Source: Dyadobacter fermentans (GTDB taxonomy: Bacteria > Bacteroidota > Bacteroidia > Cytophagales > Spirosomataceae). From it: 64,000 nt of DNA. The stretch spans positions 113,017-177,016 of the forward strand of contig NZ_JAHXBN010000016.1 in assembly GCF_019924045.1 (NCBI RefSeq), written 5' to 3'. A program made the translations under genes and the position numbers. Below, one piece after another: positions 35,086-44,430 of this stretch. Numbering within the stretch: the stretch's first letter is position 1; every line of letters begins with the position of its first letter. The notes below the pieces were generated by a model. That model did no database searches, was not told the origin of the DNA, and worked only from the letters and a program-made list of their open reading frames with translations.

Positions 35086-35205
35086 TCAAGCAAAAAATAG
35101 GAACAGAATAAGGATAAAAACAATGATGAACAGGTAGTAAAGACCATCCACGAAAGGATATTTCTGGCGGTCGATTTTTTTGAAAATGCTGTCGAACTTG
35201 CTCAT
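35086..35205 (-). CDS. Small membrane protein (39 residues) before the lipid kinase gene
   Basis: An ATG at 35205 opens 39 codons ending in TGA at 35088-35086. The product starts MSKFDSIFKKIDRQKYPFVD, a basic cytoplasmic part, then a 19-residue run of Leu/Ile/Phe/Val (from about residue 21, LYYLFIIVFILILFLFFA), so a single membrane helix with a cytoplasmic basic N-terminus is predicted. The stop is 3 bases before the lipid kinase start, an arrangement typical of translational coupling. No family is recognised. A chance ORF is possible, but the protein pattern and spacing argue for a real gene. Confidence 0.65.
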   Translation of the reverse strand: MSKFDSIFKKIDRQKYPFVDGLYYLFIIVFILILFLFFA

Positions 35206-35307
35206 ACCTGCTGGATCAATGATATTTCGGCCCTGTGCCTTCCGGGGGCGCCGATCTTTCCGTTATATTTAGAATCGTCAATTGCATTACAAAAATCCAT
35301 AAAAAAT

Positions 35308-35742
35308 ATGAGAAACTGGTTTTTTACCCTCATTCTGATCGGCGTTGCCCTGGCGGCAGAGGCACAGTCGCCGAGCGACAAGGATGAGATCCTCGGGATC
35401 CTGAAACGGCAGGAGGCGGATTGGAACAAGGGAGATATCCGATCGTTCATGAACGGCTATTGGGAATCCGATTCGCTAATGTTCGTTGGAAAGGCAGGAA
35501 TTACCTACGGTTACAAGCCGACTTATGAAGGTTATCTCAAACGTTACCCCGACCGCGCGACGATGGGTACATTGAAATTCAGTTTTCTCAATTTCTCATT
35601 CCCCGGTCGCGATGTGGCTTTTGTGGTGGGGAAATTTCATTTAACGCGGCCTGAAAAAGGCGACCTGGAAGGCCATTACACGCTTTTGTTTAAGAAAATC
35701 AAAGGGAAATGGCTGATCGTCTGCGATCACACAAGCGGGTAA
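35308..35742 (+). CDS. Exported DUF4440/SnoaL-like protein
   Basis: 144 residues with a signal peptide ending AAEAQ (about 20). The mature part is one NTF2-like cone fold: ILGILKRQEADWNKGDIRSFMNGYW, then GYKPTYEGYLKRYPD, and a closing strand pair HYTLLFKKIKGKWLIVCDHTS, typical of DUF4440 proteins. The family has diverse binding or hydrolytic roles and none can be chosen here. A TATATTTA box at 35264-35271 is one base from the -7 consensus. A terminator follows at once. Confidence 0.82.
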   Translation: MRNWFFTLILIGVALAAEAQSPSDKDEILGILKRQEADWNKGDIRSFMNGYWESDSLMFVGKAGITYGYKPTYEGYLKRYPDRATMGTLKFSFLNFSFPGRDVAFVVGKFHLTRPEKGDLEGHYTLLFKKIKGKWLIVCDHTSG

Positions 35743-35747
35743 CAAAA

Positions 35748-35775
35748 AAGCCGGACTGAGCAGCCCGGCTTTTTT
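35748..35775. terminator. Terminator between the DUF4440 and lipocalin-like genes
   Basis: A 7-bp stem AAGCCGG/CCGGCTT with A-run before and T-run after, suited to termination in both directions between convergent genes. Confidence 0.75.
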
Positions 35776-35798
35776 GCTTATTAGCACTTTGAGAATAT

Positions 35799-36272
35799 TT
35801 ACACCTTTTTGAATTTCAGTACGACGTCAATGGCTGCCGACCCCGGGATGACAGCGGCATCGTCAACGGAAACTTGCAAGTCGGAACCATTCAGCGTGTA
35901 TTTGAAAGATTTAGAATTATTTGAAGCGTCTTTCAGGATCAAATTGCCATCCTTAACTTCCCATTTAGCTCCACTGATGGGTATAACCGAATTAATGAGC
36001 GTCACAGCGGTTGGGCAATCGGCCGTTGCAACGGTATTGTCAGCCTTGAAAGTCAATTTCAAGCTGTATATACACGGTACGAGTGCAACAGGGTCGACGG
36101 GCAGAGTAGATCCGGGAGCTGCGGCAACGGCAGTAAGCTGCCAGGTCGCTACGATCGGATCGTTGTTTGCTGGAGGTGTCGGTTCATCATCATCTTTACA
36201 AGCAAAAACGACCGAAAGGATCATGAACATGGCTAGCAAGGAGGCTTTGCTGAGGGTGTAGGTTCTTTTCAT
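35799..36272 (-). CDS. Lipocalin-like lipoprotein
   Basis: 157 residues from the ATG at 36272 (nine residues shorter than the longest frame). A signal sequence ends in VVFAC, giving a lipidated Cys, followed by the acidic KDDDEPTPP surface-export-like stretch. The mature part begins IVATWQLTAVAA and alternates strands with KWEVKDGNLILKDASN and FKYTLNGSDLQV, as in the lipocalin-like domain of Bacteroidota lipoproteins. Ligand unknown. It is likely anchored at the outer membrane, possibly exposed on the surface because of the acidic residues after the Cys. Confidence 0.72.
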   Translation of the reverse strand: MKRTYTLSKASLLAMFMILSVVFACKDDDEPTPPANNDPIVATWQLTAVAAAPGSTLPVDPVALVPCIYSLKLTFKADNTVATADCPTAVTLINSVIPISGAKWEVKDGNLILKDASNNSKSFKYTLNGSDLQVSVDDAAVIPGSAAIDVVLKFKKV

Positions 36273-36363
36273 AGTTGAGAACTTAAAAGTTAAAATCAAT
36301 AGAGTTGATTCGCGTTAGTTTTAACGCTCAAACTTAGTGAAAAATGCCTTTTGCCGGGAAGTT

Positions 36364-37380
36364 TTATGACTTAGCGGAAAATTCTGAAGGTTGTTCGGAA
36401 GAAAGAAACAGATTAATCAGATCCGCGGCCGCTTCATCGGGCAACTTTTCGCCGCTTCGTACAGACTGGTCGGCGGAGGTAATGTGTTTTTTCACTAATT
36501 CATTTTCATAGAACCGGTCTTCCAACGACTCCCGGATTTGCTCTCGGAGCCAGTCCACGCGCTGAAACTGCCTGTTTTGCTGCAAAAAACCGCTTTCAGA
36601 AGTTTGAGCATAGTAATCTGAAATCAGTTTCCAGATCGGCTGCATGCCGCTCCCCTCCAATGCCGAGCATGCTACCACCTGAACGGGCACTTTGGAAGCG
36701 TTTTCAGGAAAGAGGTGTAAGGCTTGCCGGTATTCGGAAACCGCCTTCGCCACGGCAGCCTCATTGCCGCTATCGGCCTTGTTGATGGCCACAGCGTCCA
36801 CCATTTCCATGATGCCCTTCTTGATGCCCTGCAACTCGTCACCCGCACCCGCAAGCATGAGTAGCAGGAAGAAGTCGGTTATGCCTTTCACCAAGGTTTC
36901 CGACTGGCCTACACCCACCGTTTCGACCAAAATAATATCGTAGCCTGCCGCTTCGCAGAGCAGGATCGCTTCACGCGTGTGCCGCGCGACGCCCCCGAGC
37001 GAGAGGTTAGTGGGCGAGGGGCGGATGTAGGCAAGTGGGTCGCGTGATAGCTTCTCCATCCGCGTTTTATCACCCAATATGCTCCCGCCCGATTGCTTGC
37101 TGCTCGGGTCGACGGCCAGCACGGCCACCCGCTTGCCCAGCGAAGTAAGATAGCTGCCGAATGCCTCGATGAATGTACTTTTCCCTACGCCGGGCACACC
37201 CGTAACACCAATGCGAATGGATTTGCCGGTATGCGGCAGGATATGTTGGAGGATTTGCGAACCCAATATGCGGTCCTCGGCCAGGCTGCTTTCAATGATC
37301 GTGATCGCGCGGCTCAGTGTGGTACGGTCGCCCGAAAGGACACCTTTGGCATATGTTTCAACAGACAGTCGCTGGCGCAT
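36364..37380 (-). CDS. meaB: Methylmalonyl-CoA mutase-associated GTPase MeaB
   Basis: 338 residues. MeaB (ArgK) is a G3E-family GTPase that protects and loads the B12-dependent methylmalonyl-CoA mutase. Walker A is GVTGVPGVGKSTFIEAFG (about residues 58-75), VLAVDPSSKQSGGSILGDKTRM, VETVGVGQSE for the switch region and NKADSGN for base recognition are all present. The mutase subunit genes are not in this window. It is transcribed alone, divergent from the M1 peptidase gene. Confidence 0.95.
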   Translation of the reverse strand: MRQRLSVETYAKGVLSGDRTTLSRAITIIESSLAEDRILGSQILQHILPHTGKSIRIGVTGVPGVGKSTFIEAFGSYLTSLGKRVAVLAVDPSSKQSGGSILGDKTRMEKLSRDPLAYIRPSPTNLSLGGVARHTREAILLCEAAGYDIILVETVGVGQSETLVKGITDFFLLLMLAGAGDELQGIKKGIMEMVDAVAINKADSGNEAAVAKAVSEYRQALHLFPENASKVPVQVVACSALEGSGMQPIWKLISDYYAQTSESGFLQQNRQFQRVDWLREQIRESLEDRFYENELVKKHITSADQSVRSGEKLPDEAAADLINLFLSSEQPSEFSAKS

Positions 37381-37512
37381 TGGAATGAAAATTTGACGTC
37401 GGCAGACAAATGACGTTGTCCGTCGCTAAAATGAAACTTTTTCTCCTAAAACAGGTGAAAAGGTGTATATTGCTCGTTTACAACCCAATATTTCCAATTT
37501 TTAACCATTATA

Positions 37513-39513
37513 ATGAAAATTTCAATATTTCGTCTGGGCGTCATTGCAATGAGCAGTCTGGGCTTCTTCAACAACACTATCGCACAGGAGGCGGAGAAGG
37601 TGAAATATGATGCCCATGTCCTTTTTCATCCGCTTTTTAACTTCCAGCCCGGCAACGAATACCGGACGGGAAGCGGCGCCCCCGGACCCAAATACTGGCA
37701 GAACCGTGCCGATTACAAAATCAACGTAGCGCTCGATGAGGAGAAAGGGACAGTGAGCGGAGAGGTGGAGCTTACCTATAAAAATAATAGTCCCGAAAAC
37801 CTGGAATTCCTCTGGCTGCAACTCGATCAGAATGCATTTGGCAGCCATTCGAGAGGGGCACAAACGACGCCGGTTAGCGGCGGCCGTTTCGGCAACATGG
37901 GTTTTGATGGTGGTGATTCCATTAAATCCGTAACTGTACAGCAAGGCAAGGGCGCATTTGTGGATGCCGAATACAAAATCACCGATACCCGCATGCAGAT
38001 CCGTCTCAAAACGCCGGTGAAAGCGAATGGCGACGTGATCAAGATCAAGCTGGCCTATTCATTCAAAATCCCTGAGTACGGCTCCGATCGTATGGGAACG
38101 CTGGAAACGAAGAATGGTATCGTGTACGAAATGGCGCAATGGTACCCACGTGTAGCGGTTTTCGACGATATCGAAGGCTGGAATCTGCTGCCTTACCTGG
38201 GCGCAGGTGAGTTTTACCTCGAATATGGCGATTTTGAATATAATGTGACTGTTCCCTGGGACCACATCGTAGTAGGGTCGGGAGAATTGCTTAACCCGAA
38301 CGAAGTGCTGACCGCCGAGCAGCGTAAAAGATTGGCCGAGGCCGCTAAAAGCGACCAGACCGTCGTGATCCGCAGCGCGGAGGATGTTACCAACCCGAAT
38401 ACAAGACCTAAGCAATCGGGAACATTGACCTGGCGCTTCCGTTGCGTGCAGGCGCGTGACATTGCGTGGGCTACTTCCAAAGCATTCGTCTGGGATGCAG
38501 CGCGTATGAACCTCCCGAAAGGCAAAACTGCTTTGGCGCAGTCGGTATACCCGGCCGAGGACGGTGGCCTGGATGGCTGGGGCCGTTCGACCGAGTACGT
38601 GAAGGGCTGTATCGAGTTCTATTCCAATTATGTGCATGAATATACGTACCCGGTGGCGACTAACGTAGCCGGTATTGTAGGTGGTATGGAATATCCCGGA
38701 ATCGTGTTTTGCAGCAGCAAAAGCCGTAAAGAAGATCTTTGGGGCGTAACCGATCACGAGTTCGGCCACAACTGGTTCCCGATGATCGTGGGTAATAACG
38801 AACGTAAATATGCATGGATGGACGAGGGGTTCAACACGTTCATCAACTTCCTTTCAGGCGATAACTTCAACAACGGCGAATACAAAACGACCCAAATGAA
38901 CGATATGCACCGCCTGGCGCCAATGATCTTCCGTCCGAAGGCGGACCCGATCATGACGATTCCGGATGTTGTTCAAGCTGTGAACTTGGGTTGGGAAGCA
39001 TATTATAAGCCTGCACTAGGCCTTAAAATGCTTCGTGAGCAGATCCTCGGCAAGGAGCGCTTCGACTATGCATTCAAGATTTACGTGCAGCGCTGGGCAT
39101 TCAAACATCCAACACCTTACGATTTCTTCCGGACCATCGAAGATGCGGCGGGAGAAGACCTGGGCTGGTTCTGGAAAGGCTGGTTCTTCGAAAACTATAA
39201 ACTCGACCAGTCGGTGAAAGATGTGGCTTATGTAGAACAAAACCCGCAAAAAGGCTCTTACATCACAATCGAAAACCTCGATCAGCTGGCAATGCCTGTG
39301 AAAGTGGATATCGAGGAAGTAAGCGGCAAGAAAACGCGCGTTGAGTTGCCTGTTGAAATCTGGCAGCGCGGCGGCGCCTGGACGTTCAAAGCGGCTACAC
39401 AAGGGCCGATCCGTTCGGTAACGATCGATCCCGAGCATAACCTCCCGGATATCAATCCTGAGAACAATGTCTGGAAACCGGCGTCCTACAATGCCGAACC
39501 GGATGTGAACTAA
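37513..39513 (+). CDS. Exported M1-family metallopeptidase
   Basis: 666 residues with a signal peptide ending TIAQ (about residue 25). The zinc site is complete: His415-Glu-Phe-Gly-His419 and Glu438 (HEXXH-x18-E), and the substrate-anchoring VGGMEYPG replaces the usual GAMEN. The N-terminal beta domain (about 60-270) and the C-terminal helical part follow the family layout. It probably works as a periplasmic aminopeptidase in peptide scavenging. It has a downstream bidirectional terminator and is separated from meaB by a 132-base divergent gap. Confidence 0.93.
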   Translation: MKISIFRLGVIAMSSLGFFNNTIAQEAEKVKYDAHVLFHPLFNFQPGNEYRTGSGAPGPKYWQNRADYKINVALDEEKGTVSGEVELTYKNNSPENLEFLWLQLDQNAFGSHSRGAQTTPVSGGRFGNMGFDGGDSIKSVTVQQGKGAFVDAEYKITDTRMQIRLKTPVKANGDVIKIKLAYSFKIPEYGSDRMGTLETKNGIVYEMAQWYPRVAVFDDIEGWNLLPYLGAGEFYLEYGDFEYNVTVPWDHIVVGSGELLNPNEVLTAEQRKRLAEAAKSDQTVVIRSAEDVTNPNTRPKQSGTLTWRFRCVQARDIAWATSKAFVWDAARMNLPKGKTALAQSVYPAEDGGLDGWGRSTEYVKGCIEFYSNYVHEYTYPVATNVAGIVGGMEYPGIVFCSSKSRKEDLWGVTDHEFGHNWFPMIVGNNERKYAWMDEGFNTFINFLSGDNFNNGEYKTTQMNDMHRLAPMIFRPKADPIMTIPDVVQAVNLGWEAYYKPALGLKMLREQILGKERFDYAFKIYVQRWAFKHPTPYDFFRTIEDAAGEDLGWFWKGWFFENYKLDQSVKDVAYVEQNPQKGSYITIENLDQLAMPVKVDIEEVSGKKTRVELPVEIWQRGGAWTFKAATQGPIRSVTIDPEHNLPDINPENNVWKPASYNAEPDVN

Positions 39514-39530
39514 GCATTCCCGGATATCGA

Positions 39531-39566
39531 AAAAGCCTTCCAATCATAGCGGTTGGAAGGCTTTTT
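39531..39566. terminator. Bidirectional terminator between M1 peptidase and KAS III-like genes
   Basis: AAAAGCCTTCCAA/TTGGAAGGCTTTT forms a 13-bp stem with A- and T-rich ends and a 9-base loop. Confidence 0.9.
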
Positions 39567-39585
39567 ATGTTTTAAACAGGAAGTA

Positions 39586-40530
39586 TTATACCGTCAGCAG
39601 CATAGCACCGTACGAATAGCCGCCACCAAATACTGTTACCACGATATTTTCACCCTTTTTGAATTTATCCTTATTCTCCGAAAGCGCGATCGCACAACCG
39701 GCGCAGCCTGTGTTACCGAGATACTGGATGTTCGAAATCAGTTTTTCGGCAGGAATACCCAGCGTATTAATCACATTCAGGCTAATGCGGTGGTTGGCCT
39801 GGTGTGGGATCAGGTAATCGAGGTCGTTGATCGTCAGACCGCACGCCTGCAATACCTGCTGGCTCACTTTGGGCATGTACACACACGCATTCTGGAAAAC
39901 ATCGCGTCCGAAAGGCATCACTACACCCCGGTCGTTGGGCCGGAGAACTACTGCTTCGGTGGCTTTTCCGCTGGTGGCCGCACCGCCGGTGATGAGCTTT
40001 TTGATTTGCATATCGCCTTCCGTCTGCCGCTCTTTGGAAATCAGCAATGCGGAAGCGCCATCGCCCCACAAATGCCCCGAAACCGTGTCCATTTCATTGT
40101 AATAGGCCGTATTATGGTCGGACACAACCACCAATGCCTTCGAGGCCTTACCCATGGCAAAATAACCTTCGACGATCTCAATGGCGTTGAGCAACGACGA
40201 GCAGGCGGATGAAATACTTACGACCGGAATATCGGGAATTTGAAGCTGGTGCTGTACCGCGTGGGCCAGCGTGACGATCGTGTCGTAGGGCGTATAAGTG
40301 GCGCCAACGATCAGATCTATTTCGTTTTTACTGTATGGGATATTTTCGAGCAATGTTTCGACCGCCCGCATGGCCATGGTCGATGTATTTTCGTCTGCTG
40401 ATGCTTTACGTCTTTCTGAGATTCCCGTTCTTTCCGTTATCCACTCGTTAGATAGGTTGTTGAGATTTGTAAAATATTCATTACCAATAACTTCGCTTGG
40501 CAGATAATGACTAACCGTATTAATATACAT
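39586..40530 (-). CDS. 3-oxoacyl-ACP synthase III-like enzyme
   Basis: 314 residues, KAS III length. Cys110 in SISSACSSLLNAIE is the acyl-binding nucleophile, His in LIPHQANHRIS and Asn in YLGNTGCAG complete the triad. Canonical FabH has GNTSAAS at the last motif; here it is GNTGCAGCA, so it is a divergent paralogue that may prime something other than straight acetyl-CoA, such as branched primers, secondary lipids or pigments. No other biosynthesis genes are adjacent. The upstream gap is AT-rich with a TAACTTTC -7-like box. Confidence 0.85.
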   Translation of the reverse strand: MYINTVSHYLPSEVIGNEYFTNLNNLSNEWITERTGISERRKASADENTSTMAMRAVETLLENIPYSKNEIDLIVGATYTPYDTIVTLAHAVQHQLQIPDIPVVSISSACSSLLNAIEIVEGYFAMGKASKALVVVSDHNTAYYNEMDTVSGHLWGDGASALLISKERQTEGDMQIKKLITGGAATSGKATEAVVLRPNDRGVVMPFGRDVFQNACVYMPKVSQQVLQACGLTINDLDYLIPHQANHRISLNVINTLGIPAEKLISNIQYLGNTGCAGCAIALSENKDKFKKGENIVVTVFGGGYSYGAMLLTV

Positions 40531-40671
40531 GATTGAGAAGTTGACTTCGCAAGCTACAATTCTTTTCGATTCCGAAAGTTAAATATTTCGTAGAAATCGT
40601 AGCACTCCATATTTGAACAATTCAATAATAAATTTATATAATTATAATGCCAGACCCTGTAAATTAGATTG

Positions 40672-41784
40672 TTAGGGATTCAAAATGTCGTTGTAGAACG
40701 ACAAGAGTTTTTCTTCCTCAGACGCCCAGTTGTAATGCGCTTCTGAGGCTTTTCTGCCATTTCTGCCCATTTGTTGCCTGAGGGCGCTGTCGGTAATACA
40801 GCATTCCAATGCGTTACGCAGCATTTTGGCGTTATAAGGCGGAATACAAAATCCGCATTGTGCACCTTCGACAATTCGCTTGTATGCCGGAAAATCGGAG
40901 GCAATGACGGGCAATTGCAGCGCCATGTATTCGAATAGCTTGGTCGGGAACGATTCCGGGTAATCGGCCACTGGTTTCAGCAGCGCAATGCCCGCCACAC
41001 ACTGTCGTGCATACCGTAGCGCCAGTTTCTGATCGGTGTAGCCATGGAACGTTATATTGTCTTTTGCCTCCCGATAACCGGCTATTGCTTCCAGTTCCGC
41101 TTTATCCACGCGCATAGGGCCGAAAACGTGTAGATGGCAGTCGGGATAACCGTTTTTCAACATCGCCATCGCATGAATCATCGTGTCGAGGCTGCGTTCC
41201 ATGGACACAACGCCCAGGTAAAAAACCTCGTGCCTGTGCGTCGGCGCACCCTCATGGGCGAGCGAATCTATGACCGGCAGCGATACATAATTGTGGATCA
41301 CGACGAATGGCTTTGCCAGGTGGCGGTATTCTTCCAGATAAGCATCGTCCGTAAAGATGCAGTGGAACTTCCGGCGTGCCAGGTTGTCGAAAAAGTGGAA
41401 CAGCCGTTTGAAAACCGGGCCATTGTTGTACCGTTTGATCGCAAACTTCTTAAACAGGTTCTCCTGTACTTCATACACGACTTTCGCTCCTGCCCATTGG
41501 AAAAGAAATGCCAGGGGAATCAGCTCCGGTACAAAAATGTGGACGATATCCGGCCTCAGCCGCAGGCATTTGAACAACACAACAGGATGCGTGAACAGGA
41601 TTCTGGGGAGTAATCGTCCGAATTTCGGCAGATTGATCAAATGCGGCTTGTCCTTCCCACCGCTTCGAAGATCAGGCAATGCGCAAAACACCTCGTAACA
41701 GCCTTGCAGCGAGGGACCGATTTTGTACATAATGCGCGAGTCTGCCGACGGATGCACCGTACTGAGCAGGAGCACGCGTTTCAT
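40672..41784 (-). CDS. GT4-family glycosyltransferase (GT-B fold)
   Basis: 370 residues. The N-terminal half binds the acceptor; the C-terminal donor half has VFYLGVVSMERSLDTMIHAMAMLK, then the E-x7-E region around PESFPTKLFEYMALQLPVIASDFPAYKRIV, typical of the GT4 clan using nucleotide sugars. The product would act on surface polysaccharide or glycolipid at the cytoplasmic membrane. The gene overlaps deoC by 4 bases, so translation is coupled, though the two functions are unrelated. The end lies in an AT-rich gap. Confidence 0.88.
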   Translation of the reverse strand: MKRVLLLSTVHPSADSRIMYKIGPSLQGCYEVFCALPDLRSGGKDKPHLINLPKFGRLLPRILFTHPVVLFKCLRLRPDIVHIFVPELIPLAFLFQWAGAKVVYEVQENLFKKFAIKRYNNGPVFKRLFHFFDNLARRKFHCIFTDDAYLEEYRHLAKPFVVIHNYVSLPVIDSLAHEGAPTHRHEVFYLGVVSMERSLDTMIHAMAMLKNGYPDCHLHVFGPMRVDKAELEAIAGYREAKDNITFHGYTDQKLALRYARQCVAGIALLKPVADYPESFPTKLFEYMALQLPVIASDFPAYKRIVEGAQCGFCIPPYNAKMLRNALECCITDSALRQQMGRNGRKASEAHYNWASEEEKLLSFYNDILNP

Positions 41785-42440
41785 GCGCGGGTTACGATTG
41801 CGACGCCCGACGAAGTTCCGATCCGTTCGGCGCCGGCGTCGATCATGGCAATGGCCTGTTCGTACGTTTTGATCCCGCCCGAAGCCTTTATTTTCACTTC
41901 CACAGGCAAAATCGACCGCATTTTACGGACCGTTTCCACATCTGCACCGCCCGGACCAAACCCGGTGGATGTTTTGACAAAGTCGGCTTTTGCCTCCGCG
42001 CAGATTTCGCAAGCCGTATACAGGTCGAACGAATCGAGGGCGGTGGTTTCGATAATCACTTTCAGTAGTGCATCCCGCTCGTGTGCGAGGTCGGCGAGCT
42101 GCTTCAATTCCTCGCGAATGCTCAGGTAAGCCATCGATTTGAACTGTGAAAGGTTCATCACCACATCCAGCTCGGTAGCGCCATGCTGCAACGCTTCACT
42201 GGCCTCGGCAACTTTGGTGGCGGTGGTAGAATAGCCCATCGGAAAGCCCACTACCGTCGTGATTTCAATTTTTATGGGACAAAATTCCAGCATTTCCACG
42301 ACATATGGCACATAAACGGGCGCCACACATACCGCTTTGAACTGGTGTATCCAGGCTTCTTCGCAAAGCTTGCGGATATTGGTTTCGCTGGCGGTCGCCG
42401 AGAGCAGCGTGTGGTCGATGTAAGAAGAGAGATTGTCCAT
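41781..42440 (-). CDS. deoC: Deoxyribose-phosphate aldolase
   Basis: 219 residues. DeoC cleaves deoxyribose 5-phosphate into glyceraldehyde 3-phosphate and acetaldehyde. Motifs: ELDVVMNLSQF (catalytic Asp), VIIETTAL, FVKTSTGFGPGGA with the Schiff-base Lys, and IKASGGIKTYEQAIAMIDAGA with the second Lys. The start is ATG at 42440, right after a terminator that ends the DUF5606 transcript. The downstream glycosyltransferase gene overlaps it by 4 bases. Confidence 0.95.
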   Translation of the reverse strand: MDNLSSYIDHTLLSATASETNIRKLCEEAWIHQFKAVCVAPVYVPYVVEMLEFCPIKIEITTVVGFPMGYSTTATKVAEASEALQHGATELDVVMNLSQFKSMAYLSIREELKQLADLAHERDALLKVIIETTALDSFDLYTACEICAEAKADFVKTSTGFGPGGADVETVRKMRSILPVEVKIKASGGIKTYEQAIAMIDAGAERIGTSSGVAIVTRA

Positions 42441-42474
42441 AAAAAAGGAAAAACCCCGCCGGAAAGGCAGGGTT
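42441..42474 (-). terminator. Terminator after the DUF5606 gene
   Basis: AACCCCGCC/GGCAGGGTT (one mismatch) with a 5-base loop; on the minus strand it is followed by TTTTTCCTTTTTT, which abuts the deoC start. Confidence 0.75.
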
Positions 42475-42495
42475 CCACATGATATCAGTTGCTTT

Positions 42496-43035
42496 TTAAG
42501 CTTTGCTTTTTTCTTTTTTGGCAGCCTTTTTAGCAGGCGCTTCTTTCACTTCTTCCTCCTCAGTAGCAACTTCCGCTACCGGTTCAGCAGCTACTTCGCC
42601 TTCGGATGCTACAAATGCTTCGGGGATGTGTTTCGAAAGCAGGTTGTACCAGGTAATGACCTTCTTGATGTCCGATACGTACACTTTCGAGCGGTCGAAT
42701 TCAGGAAGTACCTCAGCAAGAAACTCGATGAGCTCTTTGTCCGATGAAGTTTTGACTGACAATGTAACCTCTTCGCCGTGGATCTCACGGATTTTCAGGA
42801 ACACGTCCGACAGGGCAACAGATTCTTCTGCACCGTCTGTAAAGATCGAAACGTCTTTCAAAACGGATACGCGCGCAGTTGGCCCGATCAGTGTTTTTTC
42901 ACGTTTCCCGTCCAGGCTTTCTACGATTACGCCCGCACGGCTTGGTTTCAGAATGCGGAACAACCCTGGCTTGCCGGATACATTGGCTACTTCTTTCAAC
43001 AAATCCATTCCTGTTGACTCTACTGTTTCACTCAT
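42496..43035 (-). CDS. DUF5606 domain protein
   Basis: 179 residues. The DUF5606 domain fills residues about 10-135, with LKEVANVSGKPGLFRILKPSRAG at the start, VSVLKDVSIFTDG and a C-terminal helix FDRSKVYVSDIKKVITWYNLL. The last 45 residues are Glu/Ala then Lys/Ala rich and probably unstructured. The family is conserved in Bacteroidota without a known role; the start domain is SH3-like in appearance. It lies upstream of deoC and downstream of engB in the same direction. Confidence 0.85.
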   Translation of the reverse strand: MSETVESTGMDLLKEVANVSGKPGLFRILKPSRAGVIVESLDGKREKTLIGPTARVSVLKDVSIFTDGAEESVALSDVFLKIREIHGEEVTLSVKTSSDKELIEFLAEVLPEFDRSKVYVSDIKKVITWYNLLSKHIPEAFVASEGEVAAEPVAEVATEEEEVKEAPAKKAAKKEKSKA

Positions 43036-43134
43036 CCTTTCTTACTATGGTTATATCTTGATGTTAATGTTGGATGCGGCAATTGAATTTTTGCGCAAAA
43101 TAACGGAAAGATTGCCGGGGAAACAACCGATATG

Positions 43135-43743
43135 CTATTTTGTCTTCACAAACGACTGATTATAAGTTTCTATTGTCGCGAGTATAGGTTCGCGGCCTTC
43201 ATTTTTTTCAGCCGAAGTCACGTACATTTCAGGCACTTCTTCCCACACTTCGCTCATTTTACGTTTATAAGCCTCCACCTGGGCGGCTACCTGGCCGGGT
43301 TTGAGTTTATCGGCTTTGGTAAATATGATTTCGAACGGAATCCCGGCTTCGCCCAATGCGGCCATAAATTCGAGGTCGACGGCCATGGCGCTGTGGCGGA
43401 CGTCCACCAGCACAAATGTACAAATGAGGTTTTCGCGGTAATGCAGGTAATCGTGGATCATTTTCTCCCACTTATCGCGCTCCACTTTGCTCACTTTGGC
43501 ATAACCATACCCGGGTAAATCGACCAGATACCAGGCGTTGCCGATGATAAAATGGTTGATCATCTGCGTTTTCCCTGGTTGCTGAGAGGTTTTGGCCAAT
43601 GCTTTTTTGCCTGTCAGCATGTTGATAAGCGACGATTTACCCACATTGGAACGTCCGATAAATGCATATTCGGGAAGGACGGGCTCCGGGCACTTCTGGT
43701 AATCGGAGTTGCTCATCACATACTTGGCTTCCTGAACTTTCAT
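43135..43743 (-). CDS. engB: Ribosome-biogenesis GTP-binding protein EngB/YsxC
   Basis: 202 residues. Essential GTPase needed for 50S assembly. The P-loop is FIGRSNVGKSSLINML (about residue 28), the switch II region VDLPGYGYAKVSK, and the guanine-recognition motif TKADKL. A short N-terminal VQEAKYVMSNSDYQKCP is normal. The gene is divergent from a thioredoxin-like gene. Confidence 0.96.
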   Translation of the reverse strand: MKVQEAKYVMSNSDYQKCPEPVLPEYAFIGRSNVGKSSLINMLTGKKALAKTSQQPGKTQMINHFIIGNAWYLVDLPGYGYAKVSKVERDKWEKMIHDYLHYRENLICTFVLVDVRHSAMAVDLEFMAALGEAGIPFEIIFTKADKLKPGQVAAQVEAYKRKMSEVWEEVPEMYVTSAEKNEGREPILATIETYNQSFVKTK

Positions 43744-43828
43744 GGTATTCTGGTGTTAATGAAGTTGCGAAGTTACCCTTTTTGAGCTTCTTATCCGCAA
43801 AAGATGCGGGATTGGCTTGCAGTCCATA

Positions 43829-43860
43829 ATTGTGTAAAATAAAACAAAGGCGTATTTTCG
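43829..43860 (+). promoter_or_regulatory. Promoter of the thioredoxin-like gene
   Basis: ATTG at 43829-43832 and TATTTTCG at 43853-43860 are 20 bases apart; the -7 box is a 7-of-8 match to TAnnTTTG. It would give a leader of about 30 bases. Confidence 0.45.
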
Positions 43861-43896
43861 TTATGGTATACGCAAATCAAAAATCTTATTATTCAA

Positions 43897-44361
43897 ATGA
43901 AAAATCTTAAAAATCTCGGTTTCGCGATCGTGGCGCTGATGCTGGCCATGTCGGTGGCAGTGGCCGGGGAAGGAGATAAAAAAGCAGCGAAAAATGCCGA
44001 CAAGGGTATCCAGTTTACGGAAGGTAAATGGTCGGAACTTCTTAAACAGGCCAAAAAAGAGAACAAACTGATCTTCCTGGACGCGTACACCACCTGGTGC
44101 GGCCCATGTAAAATGTTGCAAAAGAACGTTTTCACACGAGACGACGTAGCCGCGACTTTCAATGGAAATTTCATCAATGTGAAGATTGACATGGAAGCGG
44201 GCGAAGGGCCTTCACTGGCAAAACGGTACCCAATTGAAGGTTACCCGACATTGTTCTTTATCAATGGCAAAGGCAAGGTGGTGAAGCAGCTTCTCGGCTA
44301 TCAGCAACCTCAAGACCTGATCAAAGCGGCCAAATCCGTACAAAAAGGACCTGCTATCTAA
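43897..44361 (+). CDS. Exported thioredoxin-fold protein
   Basis: 154 residues with a signal peptide ending VAVAG (about 24). The thioredoxin fold has DAYTTWCGPCKMLQKNVF with the redox pair CGPC (about residues 68-71) and the cis-Pro in EGYPTLFFINGKGK. The sequence with a long loop before the active site and DDVAATFNGNFINVKIDME resembles DsbD-gamma/thioredoxin_7-type periplasmic proteins in Bacteroidota. It probably reduces or isomerises disulphides. A strong terminator follows. Confidence 0.9.
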   Translation: MKNLKNLGFAIVALMLAMSVAVAGEGDKKAAKNADKGIQFTEGKWSELLKQAKKENKLIFLDAYTTWCGPCKMLQKNVFTRDDVAATFNGNFINVKIDMEAGEGPSLAKRYPIEGYPTLFFINGKGKVVKQLLGYQQPQDLIKAAKSVQKGPAI

Positions 44362-44380
44362 ATTATTAGTATCAAAAAAT

Positions 44381-44415
44381 AAACCCCCGCAGAAATGGCT
44401 CTGCGGGGGTTTTTA
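44381..44415. terminator. Bidirectional terminator between thioredoxin-like and gmd genes
   Basis: A 13-bp GC-rich stem (44381-44393 with 44400-44412) and 6-base loop, T run on + and TTTATTTTTT on the minus strand. Confidence 0.9.
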
Positions 44416-44430
44416 TGTTTTGCACAAATC

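Noticed and set aside
36364..37380. meaB as part of a methylmalonyl-CoA pathway cluster
   Set aside because: No mutase, epimerase or carboxylase gene is in the window; neighbours are unrelated.
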